From: Aotearoamyces nothofagi
Taxonomy: Eukaryota > Ascomycota > Leotiomycetes > Leotiales > Tympanidaceae
Assembly (NCBI GenBank): GCA_015345905.1
Contig: JADDTR010000013.1
Span: 563,411 to 627,410 of the forward strand
Length of the DNA stretch: 64,000 nt
Reading direction: 5' to 3'
Position 1 is the stretch's first letter. Every line of letters starts with the position of its first letter. A program made the position numbers and the translations under genes. The notes beneath the pieces were generated by a model. It did not search any database. It had not been told where the DNA came from and saw nothing but the letters and a program-made list of their open reading frames with translations. This document shows, piece by piece, positions 11,214 to 22,819 of the stretch.

Positions 11214-12863
11214 ATGAAACCCAAAGTCTACCAGTTTCTAGTGGCCTTGTTTGCTTCGTTCGGCTCCTTTCTCTACGGCTATGACCTCGGTGTCATTGCT
11301 TCGGTTGTAGCATCTGATTCCTTCATTGCCAAGTTTCTCAACAAAGATGGGACAACCAGGAGTGGTACCGTCGTTGCTCTATTCACCGCCGGTGAGATTT
11401 CCGCCGTAGCCTTACAGTCATATCATAACTAATCTTCAAAGGAGCTTTTTTTGGTGCATTCGGTGCCGGGTTCTGCGATCCCTTGGGACGGCGCGGCACT
11501 CTCGCGCTGGGAGCAGGGCTGTTCATTGTCGGCGGCGTCATCCAGACGGCCGCTGAAGTTGTTGGCATGCTCTACATCGGACGTCTGATTGCCGGGTTTG
11601 GAATCGGGATTCTGGTTGAAATCGTGCCGCAGTTCCAGGCCGAGATTTCTCATGCGAGCATCAGGGGCATCGTCACGTCGCTGCAGCAAGCTATGCTTGG
11701 GATTGGTGCTTTGGCTGCCACTTGGATCGGCTATGGCACCTTCACCCACTGGGCTGGCACTGGAGATTCTGCACAGTGGAGGATCCCGTGAGTATCATGT
11801 TGGCTTTCCCGTTCCCCACTGACTGATACCAAAAGTCTTGCGTTACAACTCGTCCCCGCTATTGGCCTCGGGGCCTGCATCTACCTGTTCCCCGAGTCCC
11901 CGAGATGGCTGATCGACCACGACCGGCCCGAAGAGGGCCTCCAGACTCTCGCAAGACTGCATTCTAACGGCGACGTCGCCGATGCATATGTGCAAGCCGA
12001 ATTCGAGATCATCACGGACCAGATCACGGATGAGCACCTGCACGCAGCCAAGTCTTATAGGGAGCTGTTTAAGAATCGATCAAACACCCGTCGTATCGTT
12101 CTTGCCTGCGCGTGCCAGGCCTCTGCACAGCTCACCGGCGTGTCTGCCATCCAGTATTTCTCACCCGCCATCTTCGCCCAGATCGGCATCTCGACGCACC
12201 AGGCTCTGCTCTACCAGGGAATCAACTCCATCATCGGCGAACTCGCACAGGCCATCTTCTTCTTCCTCATCGACCGCGTCGGCCGACGGCCGCTGCAGAT
12301 CGGAGGCAACCTGGCGTGCGGCGCGGCCTTCACCATCGGCGCAGCTCTCCTGGCGACCTACCCGCCCACCTCCACCAACAGCGCGGCCCACTGGGCCTTT
12401 ATCGTCTGCAGCACCTGGGTCTTCAACTTCTGCTTCTGGTAAGCCCTGCCGCTGCCCTGGCGATGCCGCAGACTGACAGCCACCCAGCGCGCCGGGGACC
12501 ATGTCCTGGATCATCCCGGCCGAGGTCTTCAACACCAGCACGCGCGTCAAGGGCATCTCGCTGGCGACCATGGTCTCGTTCGCCTTCAACACCCTGGTCG
12601 GCCAGGTGACGCCGATCGCGCTGGCCAGCATCGGGTGGAGATACTACCTGCTCTTCATCATCTGCGACGTCGCCAACGCGCTGTTCTTCTGGCTCTTCCT
12701 CCCAGAGACCAAACACGTCACCCTGGAGGCCATGAACGACCTGTTCACAAGCTCCCCCCTGGTCGTCGTGGGAAGCCGCTGGCAGCCAAGCATCGAGGTC
12801 GACGTGGAGAAGCGGGCGCAGAAGCTGAAGGGGGGCCCGGAGGTGGAGGTCGTCGGTGCTTAG
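11214..12863 (+). CDS. MFS sugar-porter family transporter
   Basis: The model is join(11214-11391, 11442-11787, 11836-12438, 12488-12863), 500 residues, typical for a 12-helix sugar porter of the plasma membrane. Visible family marks are FLYGYDLGVIASV in helix 1, GRRGTLALGA after helix 2, GRLIAGFGIGI, the loop motif FPESPRWL before the central loop, QLTGVSAIQYFSP in helix 7, DRVGRRPL, the PAEVF after helix 10 and PETKHVTLE at the end. The substrate is a monosaccharide, oligosaccharide or a related polyol or quinate; the sequence does not decide. The third exon and the end of the gene are GC-rich. It lies alone between two gene-poor stretches. Confidence 0.92.
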
Positions 12864-13500
12864 CCGTGCGTCCGCCTTTTTCCTGGCCGAGCAGACCGCT
12901 CTCGACGGGCTCTTTCCAGGATCACATCTCGCATCTTGATATACCAAGCTCGGGTGAGCACGTCTTCGACACCCGAACACCCTGCCAACCCAAGCATGCT
13001 TCTCGCCCTCGCTCTCGTTCCGAGACCGACCCCTGTAGAGAAGCCAGACGCGCTGAATAGTACCGCACGTGCCAGAAGATCAGACCTTGGGTGACAAGGA
13101 GGAGCCAGCCAGCCAGCGTGATAATAGAGACGCTCACTAGATGCTGCGCTGCGACGAGTTCTATCCTTTGTTATTTTTTATTTTTCAATTCATATTTTAT
13201 ATATTATATATTATATATTATTATATATTACGACAACAAGCCGCTCGGCACCGCAGAACCCCCCCCCCCCTTACCTGTTCTGTTATATTATGAGAAGCTT
13301 TCCTTGCCGTCGTGAGAGGACTTTATGGCACGGAAAGTGCCAGGCCCGCGATCGATCTATATTATTATTATGTGCGTATCGTCCGGACGGGTCTGTAAAT
13401 CCCTTTCTGCCTCTGCGCGCCTCTGCTCTCCATCATCCCCATCCCACCCTCTCTCTCTCTCTCCACTCTCGAAAACACACAGCCCGCACAGCCCTGCGCA

Positions 13501-13536
13501 ATCCCCCCCCGATCCCCCCGATCCCCCCGATCCCCC
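13501..13536. repeat. Octamer array (GATCCCCC)n
   Basis: Three to four adjacent copies of GATCCCCC are visible by eye. Confidence 0.85.
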
Positions 13537-13744
13537 ACTTCTAGACGAGAGCCAGAGATCCCAACGGCTATTTCCCTCGACCTGGTACCCTGTCGGTTCT
13601 GGGGAGAGGGGGAGGGGGGAGAGAGGAGAGATCCCTGATCAGGCCCTCTCCCCCTGCCGGGTGTGTCTCGTACGCGGCGTTCCTGGGTGCTTGCCCTGGC
13701 CGTGTCTGGCGCGCTGCTTCGGGATGCAGGCATGCGGGGGGGGG

Positions 13745-14090
13745 GGTCTATATTGCTACACCGTTTCTTTTCTTGCTTCGGGGTACGGGTCTATTGTCAC
13801 ACCGTTTCTTGTTTTAGTACAACTTTATATAAGGTCTATTGTTACGTCGTTAACTCGTTGGTTTCTTGCTTCGGGTACAGGTCTATTGTTACACCGTTTC
13901 TTGCTTCGGGTACAGGTCTATATAAGTCTATTGTTACGTCGTTAACTCGTTGGTTTCTTGCTTCGGGTACAGGTCTATTGTTACACCGTTTCTTGTTTTA
14001 GTACAACTTTATATAAGTCTATTGTTACGTCGTTAACTCGTTGGTTTCTTGCTTCAGATACAGGTCTATTGTCACGTCGTCAACTCGCTG
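13745..14090. repeat. Tandem repeat with about 91-bp unit
   Basis: Three units starting with GTCTATTGTTACGTCG begin at 13834, 13926 and 14017 (spacing 92 and 91 bp), preceded by a diverged partial unit from about 13745. Each unit contains two related half-blocks, one with GTTACGTCGTTAACTCG and one with GTTACACCGTTTCTTG. The last copy is diverged and truncated. No open frame of note spans it. Confidence 0.9.
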
Positions 14091-14299
14091 ACTACTGATT
14101 TGCGATTTGCAGCACACACAATATAAATATATATTTTCTACATAAAACACTACACTGCATCTTCATCAACTGGCCGTTCTATATGCTTACGACCCTGACC
14201 CTGATGTATTATTGATATTTAAACGGGTATCGTTTCAGGCCCTTTATTATCTTGCAACACCAAATCCCTTCCCAAAACCCCAATCGCCATGCTGTCGTA

Positions 14300-15425
14300 T
14301 CAATCCAAGTTGCCCTTCTCCTCATCTCGTCCATCCACTACAGGGCTATCAAATGATGATTTTCTAGATGATCCAGACCGGCGACGGGATAGCAGCATCC
14401 GCACGAGACAGAATGTCTTGAAAAGTGTGTAGTAGAGAACCAATGCGCCGGCGAACACTAGCGACGAGAGAAAGCCGACCACGAGGAAGATGTGGCGATG
14501 CACAAAGGCAAAGATGTAATTATCCCAGTTGTGCCAGCTCTTGCCACGTATGCTGTAGAACATGCTCCATTCTTTCTCTTGACGCTCGCTGGTCATGAGC
14601 AATCGAAGCCGGCCACTCTCGGTTAGTGACTGGGGTGTCTGGCGATATTCCGCCCAGATGACCGAGATGAAGTGCGGTCCGGCGCTGTTCATGATCGTCA
14701 GGTATGGGAGAAGCCAGTTGATGTCACGGCCCTGGAGTGAGTTGATGGCGTGCCGGAAGAAGGGGTGCTGTGCTGCCGTGCCCATGATGCTGTTCGTTAC
14801 GCCAATGGTTGGTGCTGCCGCTGTAAAGGCCGGGTATTTCAACATCGTGTCAAGGTTTCGCATACATCCCTAGTTATCGTTAGAAACGTCTCGATGGACA
14901 AGACCATGGCAGCGGGGAAGACTCACAGCGTCCAGGTCGAGGTATATCCCACCGTAGTGCACGAGGATGAAGTACCGAATCGAGTCGGCGCGCTGGACGG
15001 GGAACTTGTAGCCGTCGAAGGTCTCTAGGAACCACGGGTATTCCGCCGCAAGGAAGTTTCGCGAGGTTGTATAGTCCCACAGCTACGACGGAGCATTAGA
15101 ATCGGGTCTCAATTGGCGGCACCTGCCTCGGGAGACTTGCCTTGTACTCGTAGTCCTTGTGCAGATCCAGGCAGGACTTCTGTGCAGCAGCCCAATCCGC
15201 TGGCAGAGAGCCATTGTTCCACATGTTGTACACCTGATGGATGATCTTGGGGATATACTGCGTGGCATTATCGTTGCTGCTGTCCTCGGGGAGCAGCTCG
15301 GCTTTAGGGATGGCATCGAGTGTGCGATCCGCCGTCAAGACCCTCAATGGAGTGGCCCAGAAGTGCAGCAGGTATCCCGCCATGGCCAGGAAGCCAAGGA
15401 CGTGGAGGTAGTTGCCAGTCCGCAT
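14300..15425 (-). CDS. GT32 family mannosyltransferase (OCH1/SUR1-like)
   Basis: The model is complement(join(14300-14869, 14927-15082, 15141-15425)), 336 residues. It is a Golgi type II glycosyltransferase of family 32, the group including OCH1 and the mannosyl-inositolphosphoceramide synthase subunit SUR1/CSH1. It has an amino-terminal membrane anchor, the entry motif IPKIIHQVYNMW, the substrate-binding stretch RADSIRYFILVHYGGIYLDLDAG with the DxD pair Asp144/Asp146, and a carboxy-terminal hydrophobic helix (FLVVGFLSSLVFAGALVLYY) followed by a basic tail. The carboxy-terminal membrane segments favour the SUR1-like branch. Intron 1 has a GC donor (GCAAGT) and intron 2 a GTGAGT donor. Assignment to GT32 is firm; the exact acceptor is inferred. 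Confidence 0.92.
15083..15140 (-). other. GC-AG intron in the GT32 gene
   Basis: On the minus strand the exon ends AAG and the intron begins GCAAGT and ends TAG, 58 nt. Removing it joins YEYK to LWDYTTSRNF, as expected for the family; no GT donor nearby keeps the frame. Confidence 0.85.
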
Positions 15426-15966
15426 CGTGAAGGCGGTTGGATGTCGCGAAGGACAGCGTCGTCGTCGGCTGTGCTTTGATCAATTAGACAGGTCAGCCGT
15501 CGTCGTCGTCAAGACACCAAGGTGCGAGCGAGGTCTTGACGCTGTGCTTTCGACGGGGGGGGATGGATTGAAAGGAGCGACTATTTCTGACGATTCATGA
15601 AGGATAGAAGTGAATCCGGGATGGACGAAAGGGAGAGTAAGAGCGACCGAGTCGACGATAGAAAGGAGGGACAGGTAAAGCGGGTGTGGACCCTGACTTT
15701 ACGGGGGGGATTCGAGCGACGGAGTTTTTGGTTGGGCGGGCACGTCAATTCGCCATCAGGAGGAAAAAGCGACTGAAGGATTGCGACGATCCAGGGCGGG
15801 CAGGCGAGTCGAGCAGGCGGTGCGGGGCGGTGCAGAGCTGGGCGGCCAGGGGAGGATGGAGGGCAAGAGAGCGACAGAAGATAGAGAAAGATGCGAGGGT
15901 TTAGGGGGATGAGAGGACGAGAGAGGGCGGTCCTGGGGGGGGGAGGAGTTTTTGGGGTTGGGGTGC

Positions 15967-16002
15967 GAGGACAAGAGGACAAGAGGACAAGAGGACAAGA
16001 GG
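15967..16002. repeat. Octamer array (GGACAAGA)n
   Basis: Four consecutive copies of an 8-mer AGGACAAG are visible in a strongly purine-rich context. Confidence 0.85.
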
Positions 16003-16161
16003 AGCGAGACGCCGAGACGCGTAGCCACGGGATGGGATGGAGGTTCGCTGGGGCCGGGGGGAGTTGGCAGGGCTGTTTGGGGGGGGAGGGAGGCCGCTGT
16101 AGGTTAGCAGGACAGCAGGGCAGGCGGGCAGCTGGGCCTGTCTGGGGGGGGGCAGCGAGCA

Positions 16162-16204
16162 GCTGGAGCGAGTTTGCTGGAGCGAGTTTGCTGGAGCGAG
16201 TTAC
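16162..16204. repeat. 14-mer array (GCTGGAGCGAGTTT)n
   Basis: Three tandem copies of the unit are visible; the last is truncated. Confidence 0.8.
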
Positions 16205-16236
16205 TGACTGGGCGGGCACTGGGTGACGAGTTGCGA

Positions 16237-16433
16237 GGGATTGCGGTTAGTGAGTGATTTGGGTGCTCGGGGTTAGTGATCAGGTCCTTGCGGTTAGTGA
16301 GTCGGCCCCTGTGGTTAGTGAGTCGGCCCCTGTGGTTAGTGATTGCTTCGGGTGCTTGGGGTGAGCGATGCGGCCCTCAGCGGCCCTCAGTGGCCCTCAG
16401 TGGCCCTGGGCGGTCCTTGGAAGTCCCTGGAGG
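16237..16433. repeat. Mixed minisatellite (GGTTAGTGA-containing units, then CGGCCCTCAG units)
   Basis: Units of about 26 bp containing GGTTAGTGAGTCGGCCCC recur several times to about 16360, followed by four or five copies of a 10-mer close to CGGCCCTCAG. The GGTTAG core resembles but does not equal the telomere unit. Confidence 0.75.
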
Positions 16434-17087
16434 CCCTTAGAGGCCCCTTAGCTGCGCCGTTGCCGTCGGAAATTGGGGCCTCCAGGGCCCGACCGGGCGG
16501 CCTGACGGGGCACGCGGCGGCCGGGCGCGCGTCCATCCGGGCCTGCAGAGTCTGCGCCCCAGGCCCTGTCTTCTGCACCTGTCCTGGTACCGTCCATCAA
16601 TCCAATCTCCAACTGGCAGACAGTCTGCAGTCTGCGTCCTGCCCTTATGCAGGACAGCACTCGCCGAAGGCGCACCGAAGACTTCCAGAAGACACCCAGA
16701 AGACGTACAGAACAGAAGACACACTGCGAGCCCCCCCGACCGGCCGACGACCCTCCACGCTGACGACTCTACACCCACACAGCCCAGCACAGCGAGAGGG
16801 AGCGAGGGAGGGAGCACATACCCGTACTGTCCAGTCTGCATCCACCTCTGTACTCTGGGCTGCGGTGTGGCAGTGCCTGTCTGTGCCAGCCAGCAGCCAG
16901 CAGCCAGCAGCCAGCAGCCACTATGCCACCGCGGCCCTCGCACGTGCGGCATCTGCTGCCCGTAGGCCCAGTACCTGGCTGCTGCGAAGCTTGTGACCCT
17001 TGGGCTCGGCCAGCACCGACCGGCCGCTACTTTATCTGCATCGACAGCATCGGCATCTACTGTATGTTATGCCCACTACTGCCAGTG

Positions 17088-17148
17088 CAGTCTCCAGTCT
17101 CCAGTCTCCAGCATCCAGCATCCAGCATCCAGCATCCAGCATCCAGTC
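17088..17148. repeat. Heptamer arrays (CAGTCTC)n and (CAGCATC)n
   Basis: Three copies of CAGTCTC run directly into five copies of CAGCATC, differing by two bases. Confidence 0.85.
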
Positions 17149-17683
17149 TACATACAGTACTGTATTCCGCACACGAGCTTGGCAGCCTGCGCCGCTCGGT
17201 GGCATATCGGCATGTGGCCGCTGCCACCCGCCAATCACCAGGTGCGGCGACCGCAGGTGCCTGCCTGACATGTTAGTATTCACGTTGACACAACGGCCAT
17301 CCATCCATCTACTGCCAGGCCGTGCACGCCAAGCTCGCATGCACCCAACAACTGTATATCGTCCACTGCCCTGTTTTGCACTCGCTGACATGTATCCCGT
17401 CGACATGTATCCCACCACCTCTGTTTGCGACTCATCATTCTTCGTCGTGCCATGCTATGCCATGCTATGCCATGAAAACCGTGCCCGTCTGTTTGTTCGC
17501 GCACTTGGAAGGCCCCTGCTGCAGAGGCGACATCCGAGGCGGGAATGGAAGCAGGCTGCCCGTGCTGCCCGTGCTGCCCGTGCCCGACCGCCCGGCGTGC
17601 AAGTTTGCCGAGTACGAAAGAATAATAATGGAGGCCCGCGAGCTGGTGCAGCCCTGCCTCAACACAAGCTTTGTCGCCCGTGG

Positions 17684-17746
17684 GCATCGTGGACATCGTG
17701 GACATCGTGGACATCGTGGACATTGTATTGTGGACATTGTGGATAT
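17684..17746. repeat. Nonamer array (GGACATCGT)n
   Basis: About six copies of the 9-mer are visible; the last copies change ATCGT to ATTGT. Confidence 0.85.
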
Positions 17747-18204
17747 GGCCTCGGCACTAAAGGACCTCGCGTTACCCAGCCAGTCAGTCGCCCGTCGCAA
17801 TGGCCGCACCAGGCAAGCCCACATTCGTATTCTGTACTTGTACGTGCTACTGTGCTGGCCGTCCACAAAACATTGAAGCATTCGCACGCTCTACAAACCA
17901 AGGGACAGAACAGGCGAGATGTTAAAGAGACGAGCGAGCTGGCTGGCACATGCGTACAGGATGCCATAGGCGGACTGCGGACTGCGGATAGTGGGTAGTG
18001 TGGGTAGTGGGCAGTGTGGCAGTGGAGAGCGCACTGCGCATGCAAGCTCGCGCGTGCCAGCCATACCTGACTTGGGAGAGGCGGCGGGATGCATATCCTG
18101 CTTCTTGCGGTGCTCCCTATCTGGAGCTCCACGCTTGGGCCGAGTAAGACGGTACTGTGCTTGCTGTGCAAGTGAGAATGGCTGAGGTAATATCTGAGTG
18201 AGGC

Positions 18205-18265
18205 ATATATATATCTATATCTATATCTATATCTATATCTATATCTATATATATATCTATATACA
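18205..18265. repeat. (ATCTAT)n microsatellite
   Basis: Eight or more hexamers ATCTAT are mixed with short AT runs. Confidence 0.85.
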
Positions 18266-18950
18266 TATGCCATGCAGCATAGATCGGCAGCCACCGTACA
18301 GCGTGCGCAGTGCTTGCAAAACCCCCAACCTCATACCTGACCCGAACAAGGCTGAAACCTAGCCCGGACGGCTAGCCCCGTGTCTCGCCCGCCTCTGTCT
18401 AATCAGATAAGAACCTGCGTGCTGCTGCGCACCAGGCATACGACGACGCCACCCCGAACAGCCCACGGCAGCCACGTATCTAGACATGGAGAATGCCCGG
18501 CTTCCGCGTCTTGCCATGCGATAACCGATCGCTCCTCTGACACGTCCTGGGAAAATCGTCGAGCGGTACGTACCCATTGCGGCTGCAGAGTACCGGGGAG
18601 CAGTGCTGGAGCTAATCCTGTTCACCTCGATCGGTCCTTGCGACCACAAATACGCCTTGCGTCGTGCTGTTGACGTCGCAAGTAGAGCTAAGCCGGGCTT
18701 GGAAAGGAAGGAGGATGGGAAGAGAGCAAAGAACTGTAGCTGAGACGCGATCCGATGCGATGCTCAATCCTGATGAATGAAGTCACATGACTGTACAGAC
18801 TATGTCTTTTTCTTCTTCTCTTTTCTTTCCTGGAAACCTCCGAGCCGCCTGATCTAGAGCCTTGGGCTTGTCGATCTGTCTACCGACCACGCCTCCGTTC
18901 CTCTCGAGCCTATATGACCTGCCTGGACGGTGCTGGCTGGACTGGCCTGG

Positions 18951-19005
18951 TCAGGCAGAAATAAGGGCAGGCAGAAATAAGGGCAGGCAGAAATGAGGGC
19001 AGGCA
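18951..19005. repeat. 16-mer array (GGCAGGCAGAAATAAG)n
   Basis: Three to four copies, one with ATGAG replacing ATAAG. Confidence 0.8.
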
Positions 19006-19207
19006 GCAATTGCCGGCCTAGAGGTGCTGGGCTCCTTCTAGGTCGGAGAGGATGGAGGACCCGTCCTGTATTCGATATCGCCAATCTATAGGTGTAGTCT
19101 GACTGCTTGATGGTTTGCATATCTGGTAGCCTTCTGTATCGGAAGTCGAGAATGCTGGGGTTTTGTGGATGCGGGGAGTTTGGGATCGAGGCTCTACTGG
19201 ATTGAGG

Positions 19208-19343
19208 TTCGGTAGGAGGAGGGAGGGGGTGGAGAGGAGAGAGGGGGGGGGAGAGGAGAGAGGGGGGGGGAGAAGAGAGGGAGATGAGGAGAGAAGAGAA
19301 GGAGAGGGAGAGAGAAGAGAAAGAGAGGGAGGGAGAGAGGTAA
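19208..19343. repeat. Purine (GA/G) tract of about 135 bp
   Basis: The plus strand is almost only G and A here, with G8 runs and GAGAGG units; such tracts can form triplex DNA. Confidence 0.8.
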
Positions 19344-19797
19344 TTCTAGAATCGACATCATATTAGAGATACTCTTGTAGAAATATCTATACCAGATACC
19401 GATTAATTTACTGTAGAGAGTATTGAGAACATATGTAGTTAAGAGAGTCAGATAACAGCTGAGATAATACCTGAGCTAACAATCGAGAATACCAACTATT
19501 GAAATCCGCGAGCCCGCACCAGCCAGTCAGTCAGTCCATAGTAAAGCCCTGTCTTAGACAGCAGCAGCAGAAGCAGGAGCCACCTCGAGTGATCTTCCCA
19601 CCTCCCTACCCACCTCCCTACCTACCCCTCCATCCCTAAACATACATACATACAAGCAACATCGACTACAAAAACCCTTCCGCCCCCCGAACTATATACC
19701 ATACCAAATAGCAACAGCGATCTAACGATATATAAACCCGCCACCTGAGGCACTAAATAAAGCAATATATATCTATCTACCCACCCACCCAAACAGC

Positions 19798-19824
19798 AGC
19801 AAGCAAGCAAGCAAGCAAGCAAGC
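19798..19824. repeat. (AAGC)n microsatellite
   Basis: Six to seven consecutive AAGC tetramers. Confidence 0.85.
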
Positions 19825-20122
19825 AGGCGACTGGCCAAAGCTGCAGATGAAAGCCTCAGCAGCAGCAGTAGTAGTAGCAGTAGATGAAGAAGAAGAAGAA
19901 TATAGAAAGTGCAGAAAGAGAAAAGATCTGCGAGACTCTCGCACGAGGGAGCTTTATTGTGGAGGGCACGACGAGGTAGGGGGTTTTATTGGATGCGGGC
20001 GGATGGTGGGTGGTGGGGTGGATGGGTGGTGGGAGGTGGATGGATACCGAGACGGGTTCTTCAGAGGGGAACCCCTCGTATATATATAAGCCCAAAGGCC
20101 TGGCATGGGGAGACAGGGAGTG

Positions 20123-20144
20123 TATATATATATATATATATATA
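20123..20144. repeat. (TA)n microsatellite
   Basis: Eleven TA dinucleotides in a row. Confidence 0.9.
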
Positions 20145-20278
20145 CGCGCGACTCGCTGCGCGAGCTCTCGTCCCCGGCGACTGCTGGTTCCTACCGGGCC
20201 TCCTTGTGTGGCGGCATGTACTGTATGTACAAGCGGTAGCCGTTGTGGGCTGCGATGGGGGTGGTGGGGGGTGGGGGT

Positions 20279-20371
20279 GGGAGATGGGAGATGGGAGATG
20301 GGAGATGGGAGATGGGAGATGAGATGGGAGATGGGAGATGGGAGATGGGATGGGAGAGGGGAGATGGAAGA
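20279..20371. repeat. Heptamer array (GGGAGAT)n
   Basis: About twelve copies of GGGAGAT with a few one- or two-base deletions; regular G3 runs make it a candidate G-quadruplex former on the plus strand. Confidence 0.88.
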
Positions 20372-20466
20372 TGGAGAGGGCGCAAGGGAGGCGGGAATAT
20401 GGGAAGATGTAACTGGGGACGAGCGTGGCTCTTTGTCCTGTTGGGTTTATCGGGGCTAGAGGGGTG

Positions 20467-20473
<7 letters not shown>

Positions 20474-20519
<46 letters not shown>
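20474..20519. repeat. (CT)n microsatellite
   Basis: About 22 CT dinucleotides with one interrupting GC. Confidence 0.88.
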
Positions 20520-20817
20520 GCAGGGCAGAAACGGCGGGGCAGGGGAAACAAGCTTTCACACCAGGCCTGGCCTGTCTGACGCCTCGCCGGTGCGAGAGTG
20601 AGAGTAAAGTATAACTCATGTAGAGCTAATCATCTCCTATTGACTTGACGCATGCATCTCGGTTGTCTACACAACACTCCCATCTTCAGTCCTAATCATA
20701 TACCATCCGCGTCGCGAACCCCAGAGCCTCGGCTCTACCGTTTCTGCAAGCGGGTGAGTCCTGTTGCAGCAGAGCACGGCGGAGAGCACTCGAGAGTAAG
20801 ACCTGGACAGCGATGGC

Positions 20818-20957
20818 TGTGCTGTGTATGCAGTGCAAGTAGCTGCGAGGCTGACCGGCCAGCAATAGCTGTGCTGTATATACAGTGCAAGTAGCTGTGG
20901 CCAGCAATAGCTGTGCCGTGTATACAGTGCAAGTAGCTGCGAGGCTGACCGGCCAGC
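20818..20957. repeat. Three tandem copies of a 42-51 bp unit
   Basis: Units begin at 20818, 20869 and 20911 and share a cagtgcaagtagctg core; the middle copy lacks the cgaggctgacc segment present in the other two. Confidence 0.8.
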
Positions 20958-22744
20958 TCACAGCGCGGCAGTGCTGGCAGATAGGTATATTCAAGCTGAT
21001 GGTACTGTCAGATACGCGATGCAGGTCGTCGAGAAAGCCTTTCTGCATCCCAGAGATCGGTGGGATGCCTCGGGCGTCAGGCAGGCGGGGGAGTCCCCTA
21101 TACCTGGACACGGTAAGGCACGCGGTACTACAGTGTGTGCACCTCTCCCCCCCCCCTTGAATACGCTCTGGATAGTAATACGAGATGGCGCAGCGGATCT
21201 GACCGGCCGCTCAGATGCTCGAAGCACCAAGCTGTCGCTGCCAGCACGAGAGCACGAGAGCACGAGAGCACGCCGGGAATCTCGTTGGGGGCTGCTCGGG
21301 GGTACGGGCGCTCCAGTGCCCGCGGCCGGTGAAGCCTCGCCAGTTACGGGGGTGGGAAGTCCCCAACGGTTACTGTCTGTAGACCAAGACGCGGGACGTG
21401 CTAGATATATACGCTGGATATATATGTACATACGTACTGTGACCTGGGAAGGAAGCAAGAGGCCTTTCTCTCGCGGGTACGTCTCCGAGAGAGAGAGAGA
21501 GAGAGCATCGGGATCCACACGCGACAGGCCCAGAGCGAGCGCAATCAACTGACTACTCGCTGACTTCGCCTTCCGCTCACGACAAGCAAGCCCTCCCTCT
21601 CGCCGGCCGCGGGCAGCGGGTCGTGACGGTCCCATCCCGCCCCGCTGCTGGCGCTCTGACAGCCCGGGGGGGGAGGGAGAGAGGGAGGGTCCCAGCAAAA
21701 TGACGCTATTGATGTCGCGCCTGGTGATCGATCTCCTGATCGTCGCGCCAGGTCGCGCGCGCGCCCCCCTCCCCCCCCTCGACGCTGTATTCGCAGCCCG
21801 GAGGTCTCGACGACTCGCTGGAGGGCTTGGGGAGGGAGGGAGAGAGGGGTGCCGGGATTGCTCGTCTTTTCTTTTCTTTTCTTTTCCTTTTCTTTCCTGC
21901 ACGGAGAGGGGGATCGGATCGGCAGGCCAATCTTGCTGCGGCGGGCTGGAGTAGATGTGGTTTATGCGAGCACGGAGATATGAGCAGATGTCATGCGCAG
22001 GCGGAACGCCGAAGGATCATTAGAGGGCAGTGAGCGAGCGCTCTGGGATTCAAATGATTGATTCACTGCACTACCGCCTCCCAGCCCCCCCTGAATAACG
22101 GCACTTTTTGTTTTACCCAGCTCGCTAACGGCGGAGGAGTTACAGTACAACAATCATTCAGGGGGGGGAGGGGGATGTGGTCACCGTGTACTACCATACC
22201 AGAGGACCTGTATCCGATGGGATTTCTCCTCCGGACGCATGCTGGGATATTTCCCCCCTCTATTGGCTGATATGCCTGCCCCCCCTTTTGATTTGGCGGT
22301 CGAGGAACTAGCGAGAAGGGATCCCGGAAGGCTGGGTTCGGCGCGGTGGGACTGGACGGGGCGAGCAGGATACGGTACAGTACAGTAGATGAGGAGAGGT
22401 CGGGTGGGTATCACGAGTCACAGGGAGGCACTTGCATGCAGGCGTATATACAGTACAGCAAGTAGAGTAGAAGCCAGGCAGAGAGATATAGGACAAGCCT
22501 CCGTCAACCTTAGCAAGCCCTACTATGATACTACAGTAGGATACGAGTGAGATCGGAGAGTCGACTTGCTCGCTCTCGACCGGTTCCACGTAGCGTCTGC
22601 GCCGGCGGAGACCAAGCCCAGCCAGGGGCCAACCTGAAACCGACCATGCGGCCGTCGAGGACCCCGGCCGACCACGCCGGGCATTGTCGCCGGCACGAAA
22701 AAACACCCTACGAGTGACGGCACGGTACTTTCGTTGCCGGCAGG

Positions 22745-22819
22745 TACAGTGCAGTGCAGTGCAGTGCAGTGCAGTGACAGTGTACAGTGACAGTGACAGT
22801 GCAATACAATACAATACAG
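22745..22819. repeat. Pentamer/hexamer array (GCAGT)n to (ACAGTG)n to (AATAC)n
   Basis: Five GCAGT units change into ACAGTG units and then AATAC units, a compound satellite. Confidence 0.82.

Larger units (their letters stand above)
12864..14299. other. Gene-free region with homopolymers, microsatellites and a tandem array
   Basis: Between the transporter and the GT32 gene I find no coding region. It holds an AT-rich piece near 13170-13230, a C-run near 13260, a CT-run near 13447-13462, an octamer array (13501-13536), a G-run near 13738-13746 and the 91-bp tandem array listed separately. Confidence 0.6.

Noticed and set aside
17000-17998. A 332-codon open frame on the plus strand inside the satellite block
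   Set aside because: It is read from tandem repeats and GC-rich low-complexity DNA, overlaps long frames on the other strand and shows no domain or splice context.
20991-21902. A 303-codon minus-strand open frame
   Set aside because: Arg/Ser/Pro-rich translation of purine runs and microsatellites, overlapped by comparable frames on the plus strand; no family features.
22011-22022. A 12-base match (gaaggatcatta) to the 3' end of 18S rRNA
   Set aside because: The flanks do not match the conserved rRNA end or ITS start, and no further rRNA sequence follows; chance is likely.
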